Shown piece by piece: positions 18,193 to 25,976 of a stretch of 56,971 nt of DNA. The DNA comes from Prevotella sp. (GTDB taxonomy: Bacteria; Bacteroidota; Bacteroidia; Bacteroidales; Bacteroidaceae): positions 1-56,971 of the forward strand of contig JAILFU010000132.1 in assembly GCA_024697405.1 (NCBI GenBank). The letters are read 5' to 3'. The notes under the pieces were generated by a model. It saw only the letters and a list, made by a program, of their open reading frames with translations. It did no database searches and was not told the origin of the DNA. The translations under genes and the position numbers were made by a program. The stretch's first letter is position 1. Each line of letters opens with the position of its first letter.

Positions 18193-19884
18193 TCATCTCT
18201 CCAGCTGCCGGTACATCTGTATAAGGTTCTCCTTAGCGTCGGCATTGTCGGCATTGGCTGCACGCTCGAAGCACTCTATGGCGTCGCCCATGTGGTTGTT
18301 GTAGAAGAGGGCCACGCCGAGGGCGTTCTGTGCGCGTGGGTCGGAGGCTACTGTTTGCAGCATCTGCAGGGCCTCCTGGTAGCGCTTTTGGCTGAGCAGC
18401 TCGCTGGCGTGGTTGATGACGGCAGCTGTCTTGTCGGGCACATAGTCGTAGTAGATACGGAGGTAGCCGGAGTTGCGCTGGTCGGGCAGCAGCTGCTGGC
18501 TGATGTACTGGTAGGTGCGGCCGCCGTTCAGCTGGCGCAGGCGTTGCTCGCGGCGGGCGGCATCGCTCTCGCCGTCGATGACGGCGATGGCCTGACGGAG
18601 CGCCTCGGCGGACGGGGCGTCGGCTGACGGGGCGTCGGCGGGCAAACCGCCGACCACGGACCCGTGCCCGGCGGTTTTCCCGCCGGGAGCAGTGGTTTTT
18701 CCGCCGGGAGCAGTGGTTTTCCCGCCGGGAGCAGTGGTCTCTCCTTCGAGGGCGGCGAGCACGTCGCAGAGCTGGTCGCGGAGGTCGGCCCATGCCTCGC
18801 CGCCGCCGTTCAGCTCAAAGAGGCTGTCGGGCACGTTGGCAACGTGCTGCTGGATGTATGCCTTCAGAGCTTCTGCACGCTGCTGCGACAGCTGCTCGTT
18901 GTGGGCGACGGCACCTTCGATGGAGGCCAGGCCCACAATCTGTATGCGTTTCACGGATGACGTGCTGTCGGCCATGATCTGGCGGGTGATGTCGACGATG
19001 CGGTCGAGTGTCGGTGCGTTCTCGCGGTATTCGCGCTGCAGGAGGCTGCGGTCGAGCGGGAAGTTCACGTAGAGGGCGCCGCTCTCCTTGCGGAGGATGC
19101 GTGTGCGGTCGTAGGGCCGGTATTGTGAGATATGCTTAAGCACAGGGTTGTCCTTCTCCAGCAGACCTGCCCGGCCGGCATAGTCGGGAACACGGTGGAA
19201 CACCAGCACTGGCGGTGCGGGTGGCGGCGGGGGGAGGAGCGTGTCGACGGGGTAGACATCGACCACAGGAACGGGCCGCTTGTGGCGGTTGAGCACCAGG
19301 TTCAGCGCCAGCTTCGGTACGAGGAAGAGGCGCTTATAGTCGCCTGTCAGCGAGCCGCAGCGCCCGCACTCGTAGATGTCGCCCTTAGTATAGCCTACGT
19401 CGATGCCGGCCTCAGCCTCCAGGCGCAGCCACTGGTTAAGCCGCCACGAGCGCCCTATGCTGGCGCCGACAGCCACGAGGTCACCCTGCCGGCGCTCATG
19501 CTTCACTGCAGGATAGACAGTGCCGATGGGGAACCCCACGTCGGCCACGTTGTAGTGGCTCCATGCAGCGTTGATGCCCCAGAACCACGAACGGTCGGCA
19601 AAGGTAGAATCGCTCCAATGGCGCAGCTCAGGCATGAGGAGCACGTGTCGCCATTTGCGGCTGACATTGTCGCTCGTAGGCCAGGGACGGTAGCCGGCGG
19701 TCATGCCCAGCGACCAGCGGTGGTTGAGCATCACGTCGGCACCGATGTTCGGCGTGAGCATAGCGTCGTAGAGCAGGTTATTGCGTACTGATACACGCTG
19801 CTGGGCCTCGGCCGTGACGCAAAGCAGCATCGACAAGCAGAGAACCAGGCTTCTCAAAGTTAATATAAGCGCGCGTACGTACAT
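18193..19884 (-). CDS. DUF3575 / OmpA-like outer-membrane assembly protein
   Basis: About 563 residues. I start it at the ATG at 19884, because the promoter -7 box at 19904-19911 puts transcription initiation near 19898, too close for the ATG at 19896. A signal peptide ends near TAEA/QQ. Residues about 25-215 form a DUF3575 domain (NNLLYDAMLTPNIGADVML, ending LFLVPKLALNLVLNRH). A proline linker follows, then an OmpA-like region (VNFPLDRSLL...IQIVGLASIEGAVAHNEQLSQQRAEALKAYI), and a C-terminal helical segment resembling TPR (YQEALQMLQTVA...DAIECFERA). DUF3575 genes head many Mfa-type fimbrial operons. An in-frame low-complexity insert, TTAPGGK x3 plus a REP-like palindrome pair, interrupts the OmpA-like domain. 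Confidence 0.85.
   Translation of the reverse strand: MYVRALILTLRSLVLCLSMLLCVTAEAQQRVSVRNNLLYDAMLTPNIGADVMLNHRWSLGMTAGYRPWPTSDNVSRKWRHVLLMPELRHWSDSTFADRSWFWGINAAWSHYNVADVGFPIGTVYPAVKHERRQGDLVAVGASIGRSWRLNQWLRLEAEAGIDVGYTKGDIYECGRCGSLTGDYKRLFLVPKLALNLVLNRHKRPVPVVDVYPVDTLLPPPPPAPPVLVFHRVPDYAGRAGLLEKDNPVLKHISQYRPYDRTRILRKESGALYVNFPLDRSLLQREYRENAPTLDRIVDITRQIMADSTSSVKRIQIVGLASIEGAVAHNEQLSQQRAEALKAYIQQHVANVPDSLFELNGGGEAWADLRDQLCDVLAALEGETTAPGGKTTAPGGKTTAPGGKTAGHGSVVGGLPADAPSADAPSAEALRQAIAVIDGESDAARREQRLRQLNGGRTYQYISQQLLPDQRNSGYLRIYYDYVPDKTAAVINHASELLSQKRYQEALQMLQTVASDPRAQNALGVALFYNNHMGDAIECFERAANADNADAKENLIQMYRQLER
18635..18742. repeat. REP-like 54-bp element plus 21-bp tandem repeat inside the DUF3575/OmpA gene
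   Basis: 18635-18688 is a 54-bp element with a first short palindrome (GGCGG / CCGCC), a central CACGG / CCGTG palindrome and a main palindrome at 18667-18687 (arms CCCGGCGG and CCGCCGGG, loop 5). It matches 21421-21474 at 52 of 54 positions by eye. Three tandem 21-bp copies of a unit containing CCGCCGGGAGCAGTGG follow, encoding TTAPGGK repeats on the minus strand. Confidence 0.9.
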
Positions 19885-19903
19885 AATTTGTGACATTAAT
19901 ATG

Positions 19904-19911
19904 CAAAATTA
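19904..19911 (-). promoter_or_regulatory. promoter -7 box of the DUF3575/OmpA gene
   Basis: Read on the minus strand, TAATTTTG matches the Bacteroidota -7 consensus TAnnTTTG. It lies about 20 bases upstream of the chosen ATG at 19884 and could drive the whole fimbrial series. Confidence 0.6.
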
Positions 19912-19995
19912 CATTTTTTTTTCCTAACAGTCAAGAATTTTGTCGTTTTTTTTAAAAGAAAATCCATTTTTTAACATAATTCAAGTTTTTTTGCT

Positions 19996-20003
19996 TACCT
20001 TTG
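19996..20003 (+). promoter_or_regulatory. promoter -7 box of the nuclease gene
   Basis: TACCTTTG, matching TAnnTTTG, lies 21 bases before the ATG at 20025. The region between this box and the divergent box at 19904-19911 is AT-rich (about 90 bp of T/A tracts), so it is a divergent promoter region. Confidence 0.7.
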
Positions 20004-20024
20004 CACCCAAAAAGAGATGGAGCG

Positions 20025-20912
20025 ATGAATAAGAAGATGTATTATTTCCTTTTGCTGGCAGTGGTACTGACGGCATGCCGGCAGACGAAACAAGGGGGAA
20101 TGGATTTTGACACCTTCTCCAGCCGCCAAAGCCGGACGGAAACCGCTGTGAAGGACAGCCGTGAAGCTGAGACCGACCGCCGTGAAGCTGAGTCCAACCG
20201 TCGTGAAGCCGCGAAGGACAGTGCCGCCCCCGACCTGCTGAAGCAGCGCGTGGGGCGTGGTGTCAGCGAGAAGATGCTGACGCGCCGGGGGTATGTGACC
20301 AGCTATAACAAGCAGACACGAACGCCGAACTGGGTGGCGTGGACGCTGACGAAGGATCACACCTACGGGCGGCTGCTGCGTGAGAACGAGCGCTTCGAGG
20401 AGGACTTCTCCGTGTCGGAGCCGAGGGCCACCTTTCAGGACTACTACAACTCACGCTATGACCGCGGCCACATGTGTCCGGCGGGTGACAACAAGTGGGA
20501 CTCCACGGCGATGACCGAGACGTTCCTCATGACGAACATCTGCCCGCAGAACCACGGCCTGAACAAGGACGACTGGAACGAGCTGGAGATGCAGTGTCGC
20601 ACGTGGGCCCGCCGCTTCGGCGAGCTGACCATCGTCTGCGGGCCGCTGTTTGAGGACGCAGGAGATGCACGCTATATTGGGCGGAACAAGGTGCGGGTGC
20701 CCACGGGCTTCTTCAAGGTGGTCTACCGCGACCAGCCCGAGCCGCGTGCCCTGGGTTTCATTTTCAAAAACAACGGCTCGCCGCAGCCTTGGCGCGAGCA
20801 GAGCGTGAGCGTGGACGAGGTGGAGCGCCGCACGGGCTTCAACTTCTTCCATCAGCTGCCCGATGACGTGGAGGACCGGGTGGAGGCCGACACCAGACTG
20901 AAAGGCTGGTGA
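20025..20912 (+). CDS. DNA/RNA non-specific endonuclease (NucA family), lipoprotein
   Basis: A 295-residue protein. The start is the ATG at 20025, giving MNKKMYYFLLLAVVLTAC, a lipoprotein signal with Cys at 18. An in-frame TTG at 20001 overlaps the promoter and is rejected. A charged linker rich in REAE/RREAE repeats (residues about 40-75) precedes the nuclease domain. The catalytic DRGH motif is in YDRGHMCPAG (residues about 146-149), followed by the metal-ligand Asn region TNICPQNHGLNKDDWNELE, both typical of the NucA/NucM beta-beta-alpha metal fold. The likely location is the cell envelope, where it would degrade extracellular DNA or RNA. It is transcribed divergently from the fimbrial locus. 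Confidence 0.9.
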   Translation: MNKKMYYFLLLAVVLTACRQTKQGGMDFDTFSSRQSRTETAVKDSREAETDRREAESNRREAAKDSAAPDLLKQRVGRGVSEKMLTRRGYVTSYNKQTRTPNWVAWTLTKDHTYGRLLRENERFEEDFSVSEPRATFQDYYNSRYDRGHMCPAGDNKWDSTAMTETFLMTNICPQNHGLNKDDWNELEMQCRTWARRFGELTIVCGPLFEDAGDARYIGRNKVRVPTGFFKVVYRDQPEPRALGFIFKNNGSPQPWREQSVSVDEVERRTGFNFFHQLPDDVEDRVEADTRLKGW

Positions 20913-21000
20913 CAGTGCGCATGTTTCTCGTCATCCAGCGGGAAATGTTAAACTTTGCTTAAAATGAGCACTGCCTTGACGCCATCTCGCGGAAAAGCAG

Positions 21001-21008
21001 TATCTTTG
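21001..21008 (+). promoter_or_regulatory. promoter -7 box of the Nif3-like gene
   Basis: TATCTTTG matches TAnnTTTG and sits 22 bases before the GTG at 21030. It decides the start: in-frame ATGs upstream would precede or overlap the promoter. Confidence 0.6.
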
Positions 21009-21029
21009 CAGTTCAAAACCACAAGAAGC

Positions 21030-21872
21030 GTGAAAATAAAGCAAGTGCTGGAGGCCCTTGAGAGATTCGCGCCTCTGCCGCTGCAGGAAAGCTGGGACAA
21101 TGCTGGCCTGCAGATAGGGTTGACAGAGGCGGAGGTTTCAGGGGCATTATTGTGTCTGGACGTCAACGAGCAGATTATCAGCGAGGCAGCGGCCAAAGGC
21201 TGCAACCTCGTGGTGAGCCATCATCCTCTGCTGTTCCGGGGGCTGAAGCAGGTGGCCGACCTGAACGATGTGCAGCGGACGGTGCGTCGAGCCATCAAGG
21301 AGGATATCGCCGTCATCTCGATGCACACCAATCTGGACAATGCCCGTGGCGGGGTGAATTTCAAGATTGCCGAGCGACTGGGGCTGGTGGACACCTGCTT
21401 TGGCGAAGAAACCGCTCTCTTCGGCGGGGAAACCGCCGAACACGGACCCGTGCCCGGCGGTTTTCCCGCCGGGAAGAATTCCTTGGAGAAAGGCCAGTGG
21501 GTGATGGGGACGCTGCCGGAGCCGATGGTGGCCTGCGACTTTGTGCTGCATGTGAAGCGGCAGCTGGAGGCCAAGAGTGCCATGTGCAATGAGATGCTGC
21601 GCCGGCCTGTTCGGCGGGTGGCCATCTGTGGCGGTGCCGGCGACTTCGTGCTCGACGAGGCCATCGCCCGTGGTGCCGATGCCTTCCTGACAGGAGAGAT
21701 GCACTATCACCAGTACTTCGGCCACGAGCAGCAGATACAGATCTGCGTCGTGGGCCACTACGAGAGCGAGCACTTCACCAAGGAGCTGCTGCGCGACATC
21801 ATCGAGCGCGACTGCCCCGGCGTGAGGACGGAAATAGCCGAGACGAACACGAATCCAATATTATATCTATAG
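21030..21872 (+). CDS. Nif3-like dinuclear metal centre protein
   Basis: A 280-residue protein starting at a GTG (VKIKQVLEALERFAPLPLQESWDNAGLQIG). The Nif3/YbgI fold (also annotated GTP cyclohydrolase I type 2) is recognised from WDNAGLQIG, the metal-binding VVSHHPLLF (His-His), MHTNLDNARGGVN, the central CGGAGDFVLDEAIARGADAFLTGEMHYHQ and the C-terminal VGHYESEH. The enzymatic role of the family is poorly defined. Residues about 131-149 (ETALFGGETAEHGPVPGG region) are encoded by a 54-bp REP-like element inserted in frame at a variable loop ahead of the MGTLPEP segment. Expression of a functional protein with this insert is likely but not proven. The zinc-ribbon gene follows 60 bp later. Confidence 0.88.
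   Translation: MKIKQVLEALERFAPLPLQESWDNAGLQIGLTEAEVSGALLCLDVNEQIISEAAAKGCNLVVSHHPLLFRGLKQVADLNDVQRTVRRAIKEDIAVISMHTNLDNARGGVNFKIAERLGLVDTCFGEETALFGGETAEHGPVPGGFPAGKNSLEKGQWVMGTLPEPMVACDFVLHVKRQLEAKSAMCNEMLRRPVRRVAICGGAGDFVLDEAIARGADAFLTGEMHYHQYFGHEQQIQICVVGHYESEHFTKELLRDIIERDCPGVRTEIAETNTNPILYL
21421..21474. repeat. REP-like 54-bp element inside the Nif3-like gene
   Basis: It contains a short palindrome (GGCGG / CCGCC), a central CACGG / CCGTG palindrome, and a main palindrome at 21453-21473 with arms CCCGGCGG and CCGCCGGG around a 5-base loop. It differs from 18635-18688 at two positions and lies in the opposite orientation relative to its host gene. Confidence 0.92.
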
Positions 21873-21932
21873 GCCCGTGCCCCCGTATGCGGCCTCCTCC
21901 CTTTCCGGGGGGATAAGAGGGGGGCGTCATTT

Positions 21933-22796
21933 ATGGCAAAGAAAGATTCTACAGACCTGTCGGTAGAGGAGAAACTGAAGACCCTCTTCCAACTGCAGAC
22001 GGCCCTGTCGGCCATCGACGAGAAGAAAGCCCTCCGAGGCGAGCTGCCTCTGGAGGTGGAAGACCTGGAGGCCGAGATAGAAGGCCTGAGCACCCGCATC
22101 GACCGCATCAAGGCCGAAATTGACGAGTTCCAGCGTGCCATCTCCCAGAAGAAGGGCGAGATTATCGAGGCCAACGCCAACGTGGAGCGCTACAAGCAGC
22201 AGCTGAACGACGTGCGCAACAACCGCGAGTTCGACACGCTGTCGAAGGAGATAGAGTTCCAGACGCTGGAAATTGAGCTCTGCAACAAGAAGATTAACGA
22301 AGCTAACCGTCGCATCGACGAGAAAAACGTGGAGCTCGACGGTGCCGCCGCCGTGCTGGAAGAGAAAGAGGGCGACCTGGAAGTGAAGAAGGGCGAGCTG
22401 GACGAGATCATGGATGAGACGCGCGTCGAAGAAGAGAAACTGCGCGAGAAGGCCCACGACCTGGAGGCCAAGATTGAGCCGCGCCTGCTGACTTCGTTCA
22501 AGCGCATCCGCAAGAACGCCCGCAACGGACTGGGCATCGTCTACGTGCAGCGCGACGCCTGCGGCGGCTGTTTCAACAAGATTCCGCCTCAGCGGCAGCT
22601 TGACATCAAGATGCACAAGAAGATTATCGTCTGTGAGTATTGCGGCCGAATCCTCATCGACCCCGAACTGGCTGGCGTGAAGGTGGAGAAGCCCGTCTCA
22701 CCGGATGAGAAGAAGACCTCGCGCCGCCGCAGCAGCAGTGGCGTGAAGAAGACCTCTTCATCGAAGAAAGCCACCGACGCCAACGACATGGTGTAA
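21933..22796 (+). CDS. zinc-ribbon coiled-coil protein (COG1579 / DUF164-like)
   Basis: A 287-residue protein. Residues about 10-190 form a long charged coiled coil (heptads of E/K/R/L, for example LEDLEAEIEGLSTRIDRIKAEIDEF). A C4 zinc ribbon follows: CGGC near residue 211 and CEYC near 236 (RDACGGCFNKIPP...IIVCEYCGRIL). The tail is Lys/Ser-rich and low complexity (KKTSRRRSSSGVKKTSSSKK). Members of this family are predicted nucleic-acid-binding or trafficking proteins of unknown exact role. In Bacteroidota they commonly sit directly after the Nif3-like gene, as here, so the two are probably co-transcribed. Confidence 0.88.
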   Translation: MAKKDSTDLSVEEKLKTLFQLQTALSAIDEKKALRGELPLEVEDLEAEIEGLSTRIDRIKAEIDEFQRAISQKKGEIIEANANVERYKQQLNDVRNNREFDTLSKEIEFQTLEIELCNKKINEANRRIDEKNVELDGAAAVLEEKEGDLEVKKGELDEIMDETRVEEEKLREKAHDLEAKIEPRLLTSFKRIRKNARNGLGIVYVQRDACGGCFNKIPPQRQLDIKMHKKIIVCEYCGRILIDPELAGVKVEKPVSPDEKKTSRRRSSSGVKKTSSSKKATDANDMV

Positions 22797-22849
22797 ATGT
22801 AAGACCGCGTAGCGGTTAAAACGTTGTGACACGTGAACAATAATAGGGG

Positions 22850-23299
22850 CTAGCCCATTGAAGCGTAGTCGGGGATGTCTGTGAGGAACTCGTAGCTGTC
22901 GTGCTCGTAGTCCATGTGGCAGCAGTAGTGCTGCAGACCGTTGCTGACCACGAGGTAGTCTACGTGCAGCAGCATGTTGTAGACCGTAATCTGGTTGAAG
23001 ACACGCTGGGTGATGCTCACCTCGGGAGCCTTGTACTCAATTATCATCTGCGGCTGAAGCTGCTTGTCGTAGAGCACCGTGTCGCAGCGTAGACGCTTCT
23101 CGCCAACGCGCAGTTCCAGCTCGTTGGCGAGAAGTCCTTTCGGGTAGCCCTTGTGCTCCACCAGGAAGTGGACGAAGTGCTGGCGCACCCATTCTTCGGG
23201 CGTCAGCGACACATAGCGACGGCGCAGGAAGTCGAAAATCTCTTGCTTTCCATCCCGCTGGCGCAATTTTATTTCGTACGAAGGTAGGTTTATTTGCAT
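22850..23299 (-). CDS. small HsdR N-terminal-domain-like nuclease-fold protein
   Basis: A 149-residue protein starting at an ATG at 23299 (MQINLPSYEIKLRQRDGKQEIFDFLRRRYV). It fits the type I restriction R-subunit N-terminal-like family (HSDR_N_2) found as stand-alone genes in Bacteroidota: PEEWVRQHFVHFLVEHKGYP, then ELRVGEKRLRCDTVLYD, then MIIEYKAPEV, which carry the D...ExK residues of a PD-(D/E)xK nuclease fold. The open frame continues upstream, but the promoter box at 23322-23329 excludes those codons. It is divergent from holA and convergent with the zinc-ribbon gene. Its cellular role is unknown; there are no restriction-system partners nearby. Confidence 0.85.
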   Translation of the reverse strand: MQINLPSYEIKLRQRDGKQEIFDFLRRRYVSLTPEEWVRQHFVHFLVEHKGYPKGLLANELELRVGEKRLRCDTVLYDKQLQPQMIIEYKAPEVSITQRVFNQITVYNMLLHVDYLVVSNGLQHYCCHMDYEHDSYEFLTDIPDYASMG

Positions 23300-23307
23300 T
23301 TTTTTCG

Positions 23308-23329
23308 TATCTTTGCAGGCGCAAAGGTA
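23308..23329. promoter_or_regulatory. divergent promoter pair between the HsdR-N-like gene and holA
   Basis: A plus-strand TATCTTTG at 23308-23315 (for holA) and a minus-strand TACCTTTG at 23329-23322 (for the HsdR-N-like gene) are separated by only 6 bp and face across each other. The two start sites must lie inside each other's promoter, so the promoters probably compete. Confidence 0.65.
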
Positions 23330-23350
23330 CAAAAAAACTTTCAACCTACC

Positions 23351-24379
23351 ATGGCAGAAGCGAAAAATGTGACTTTCGACAGCATCATGCGCGACCTGAA
23401 GGCCCGCAAGTTTGCCCCTGTGTACTACTTGCACGGCGAGGAGTCGTACTACATTGACAAAATCTGCGACTATGTTGCGGAGCATGCGCTGGCTCCCGAG
23501 GAGCGCGACTTCAACCAGACCATCCTCTTCGGCAGCGACGTCACCGCCTCGCAGGTGGCCGATGCCGCCCGCCGCTACCCCATGATGGCCGAGCGGCAGG
23601 TGGTCATTGTGAAAGAGGCGCAGAACATCAAGCAGACCGATGCCCTGCAGAAGTATTTCGAGAAGCCCATGGCCAGCACCATCTTGGTCATCTGCCACAA
23701 GAACGGCAAGGTTGACGGCAGGAAGCTCAGTTACGTGAAGGCCATACAGCAGGCCGGCGTGCTCTTCGAGAGTCAGAAGCTGAAGGACTACAAGCTGCCG
23801 GAGTTCATCGAGCAGTACCTCCGTCAGCGTGACGTGAGCATCGATCCCAAGTCCACACAGCTCATCGCCGAAGCCATCGGTGCCGACCTGAGCCGCCTGA
23901 CCAGCGAGCTGGACAAACTGCTCATCACGCTGCCCAAGGACGACCGTCGCGTGACCCCCCAGACAGTGGAGGACCAGATAGGGGTGAGCAAGGACTTCAA
24001 CAGTTTCGAACTGAAGGATGCCATCATAAATCGCAACATTTTCAAGGCGAACCAGATTATCAATTATTTTGACAAAAATCCCAAGGCTGGAAGCGTCTAT
24101 TCCTGTCTCCCGTTGCTCTTCAGTTATTTCCAGAACCTGATGATTGCCTATTATGCCCCAAACCGCAACAGTCAGGAGGACGTTGCGGCGTGGCTGGGGA
24201 TGAAATCTCCGTGGGGTGCGAAAGACTATATGACGGGCATGAGAAACTACAGCGGAGTGAAAGTGATGCAGATAATTGGCAAACTACGCGAAACAGATGC
24301 CAAAAGTAAGGGTCTGGACAACCCAAACACCCCTCCAGGAGAGCTGATGAAGGAATTGATTTTTTACATTTTGCACTGA
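23351..24379 (+). CDS. holA: DNA polymerase III subunit delta
   Basis: A 342-residue protein, usual length for HolA. I chose the ATG at 23351 (MAEAKNVTFDSIMRDLKARKFAPVYYLHGEESYYIDKI), which lies 36 bases after the -7 box; upstream codons overlap the promoter. The N-terminal YLHGEESYYID and the middle VVIVKEAQNIK and QKLKDYKLPEFIEQYL are typical, as are the C-terminal IGVSKDFNSFELKDAII and LPLLFSYFQNLMIAYY. Delta opens the beta clamp within the clamp loader. A strong terminator follows 38 bp after the stop. Confidence 0.93.
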   Translation: MAEAKNVTFDSIMRDLKARKFAPVYYLHGEESYYIDKICDYVAEHALAPEERDFNQTILFGSDVTASQVADAARRYPMMAERQVVIVKEAQNIKQTDALQKYFEKPMASTILVICHKNGKVDGRKLSYVKAIQQAGVLFESQKLKDYKLPEFIEQYLRQRDVSIDPKSTQLIAEAIGADLSRLTSELDKLLITLPKDDRRVTPQTVEDQIGVSKDFNSFELKDAIINRNIFKANQIINYFDKNPKAGSVYSCLPLLFSYFQNLMIAYYAPNRNSQEDVAAWLGMKSPWGAKDYMTGMRNYSGVKVMQIIGKLRETDAKSKGLDNPNTPPGELMKELIFYILH

Positions 24380-24416
24380 AAAGAGCCTTTTTCCTGCTCT
24401 TGCCATGCTAGAATGA

Positions 24417-24440
24417 GCACTCCGGCGGAGTGCTTTTTTT
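24417..24440 (+). terminator. intrinsic terminator after holA
   Basis: A perfect 7-bp stem, GCACTCC / GGAGTGC, with a 3-base loop, is followed by seven T residues. Confidence 0.92.
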
Positions 24441-25158
24441 GTGCCAAAAAGCCGATGAATAGAGGGCATGCAGAAGAAATGACCCCTCTCAAAACTCAAA
24501 AATAAACAGCTTTCTGAACCCGTCGTGCAGAATTTTTGAGATATGCCGTTTTTCCCTTTTTTCGCCACCCCCAAATTTAGCGTTAGCATTATTTTGCATT
24601 TTGCTTTGTGAAGTTTAAAATTTCGAACGGTCGCCCGGTCTTAACAAATGTAGGGTTTTAGGTATTTAAATATGTAAAGCAGGAGCAGAGTGCAATCTTT
24701 GCAAATTCGAATACGTGAATCTAAATTTGCCGATTTGAATAATTTAATCCCATAATATACGGTCTGAGTAATACGCGCATAAAATACGTATAATCAGTAA
24801 AATAGTATCTACTTACTAAATAGAATTACGGGCAAAATGGACGATTGTCTAGGATAAAACTGCATATTAGCCAATATTTAAAAATGTAAAGCGTGGTATG
24901 CTGTTTATTCTCTGTAATTTAGCTAAAATTGTTCTAGAAATATATAGGTTATTAAAAGTCCTTTAAAATTTGAGTTTACAAATTCATACAGCAAAATATC
25001 GCGACTGTATATTTTTGTTTACTTATTCGAATTAATAAATTTAAATTTCAACGGCCTAAATTTCTGTTTGAAAATGTTGCGTATGTCAAATATTTGTTTT
25101 ACCTTTGTAAACTCTAAGAATAAGCCCCTTTTGGGGCAAAAAATGAGTGATTAGTGTT
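24441..25158. other. AT-rich gene-free region upstream of the HTH regulator
   Basis: About 700 bp with no convincing reading frame and a marked drop in GC relative to the surrounding genes, especially 24600-25080. A TACCTTTG -7 box at 25100-25107 serves the next gene. A small hairpin, GCCCC / GGGGC, lies at 25124-25138 between that box and the start codon and could act in the leader or as an operator. I see no known RNA. Confidence 0.6.
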
Positions 25159-25644
25159 ATGAAGGATAGAATCAAACAGATCATGGAGTCGCAGCACATG
25201 ACTCAACAGGTGTTTGCCGATTTCATCGGAACCACCCCTGCCACCCTTAGCGGAATCTTCAATGACCGTACCCGGCCCACCCTTAGTATCATTGAGTTGA
25301 TTAAAAAGAAAATTCCTGACATCAGTACCGACTGGCTCATGTTTGGTACTGGCCAGATGTTTCAGCAGTCATCGGCTGCTGATTCTGCTGCTCCATCTTC
25401 AGGAATTGCGGCAGCTGCTGGCGGTCAGGTTTCAGAAGCCGTTCTTGATTTTGGTTCGGATGGTTCTCCTACCCCTCGGCATGTCTCTTCCGCTCTGCCT
25501 TTTCACAATGGTGTCAGGAATACACTTTCGCAGAACGTCCGTGAAGAAATGAAAATTCTTGACAAACCTGCACGCCGTGTCGTTGAAATAAGAATTTACT
25601 ACGATGACCAGACTTGGGAAAGTTTCACGCCCTCCAAGAAGTAA
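25159..25644 (+). CDS. small XRE-like helix-turn-helix protein
   Basis: A 161-residue protein starting at an ATG at 25159 (MKDRIKQIMESQHMTQQVFADFIGTTPATLSGIFNDRTRPTLSIIELI). Residues about 3-60 form an XRE/Cro-type HTH: MTQQVFADFIG, then TPATLSGIFNDR as the recognition helix. An Ala/Ser-rich linker follows (residues about 70-90), then a short C-terminal domain ending KPARRVVEIRIYYDDQTWESF, a pattern seen in other Bacteroidota HTH proteins. It is monocistronic, with a very AT-rich upstream region. Its targets are unknown; it may bind that region. It does not look like a phage repressor, since no phage genes are nearby. Confidence 0.85.
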   Translation: MKDRIKQIMESQHMTQQVFADFIGTTPATLSGIFNDRTRPTLSIIELIKKKIPDISTDWLMFGTGQMFQQSSAADSAAPSSGIAAAAGGQVSEAVLDFGSDGSPTPRHVSSALPFHNGVRNTLSQNVREEMKILDKPARRVVEIRIYYDDQTWESFTPSKK

Positions 25645-25976
25645 TATTTCTTTATCCTATTTACGTCCACTACTCGTAACTCCGCAGGTCAAACTTCTCG
25701 TCATGTGCTGATGAACAGAGGTAGAATCGCAAGGCGGTCGCCTCTCAAAAACCGGACAGTGCGAAGCACCTCTGGAGAAGGTGATGAGAGAACGTCGTCC
25801 CTTAAGGGGTTGCCTATTTCTGCTGCAGAGGCTCGCTAAGTCCCTACATTCGGTCGGCTACCCGCAGTCTTTTAGATTACGTTCTGCTGTGTTATAGCAT
25901 CCGTCAGTCCTTTGGTCATTGCGGTTGTTGATTGAAGAGGTTTTCAGCGTCATTCCAGCCGCACAGATCGACTCGC
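25645..25976. other. gene-free interval of unknown content
   Basis: About 330 bp of normal GC without a supported gene. It contains small inverted repeats (for example GTGC / GCAC at 25772-25782 and GAGG / CCTC near 25718-25744), which could be RNA structure or a degraded element. It matches no RNA family I can name. Confidence 0.4.

Noticed and set aside
22850..23698. A longer version of the HsdR-N-like gene (282 codons)
   Set aside because: The extra N-terminal codons are antisense to holA and precede the promoter box; the family-like region starts at 23299.
24284..24589. A 101-codon minus-strand frame after holA
   Set aside because: Overlaps holA and its terminator and has no plausible start or domain.
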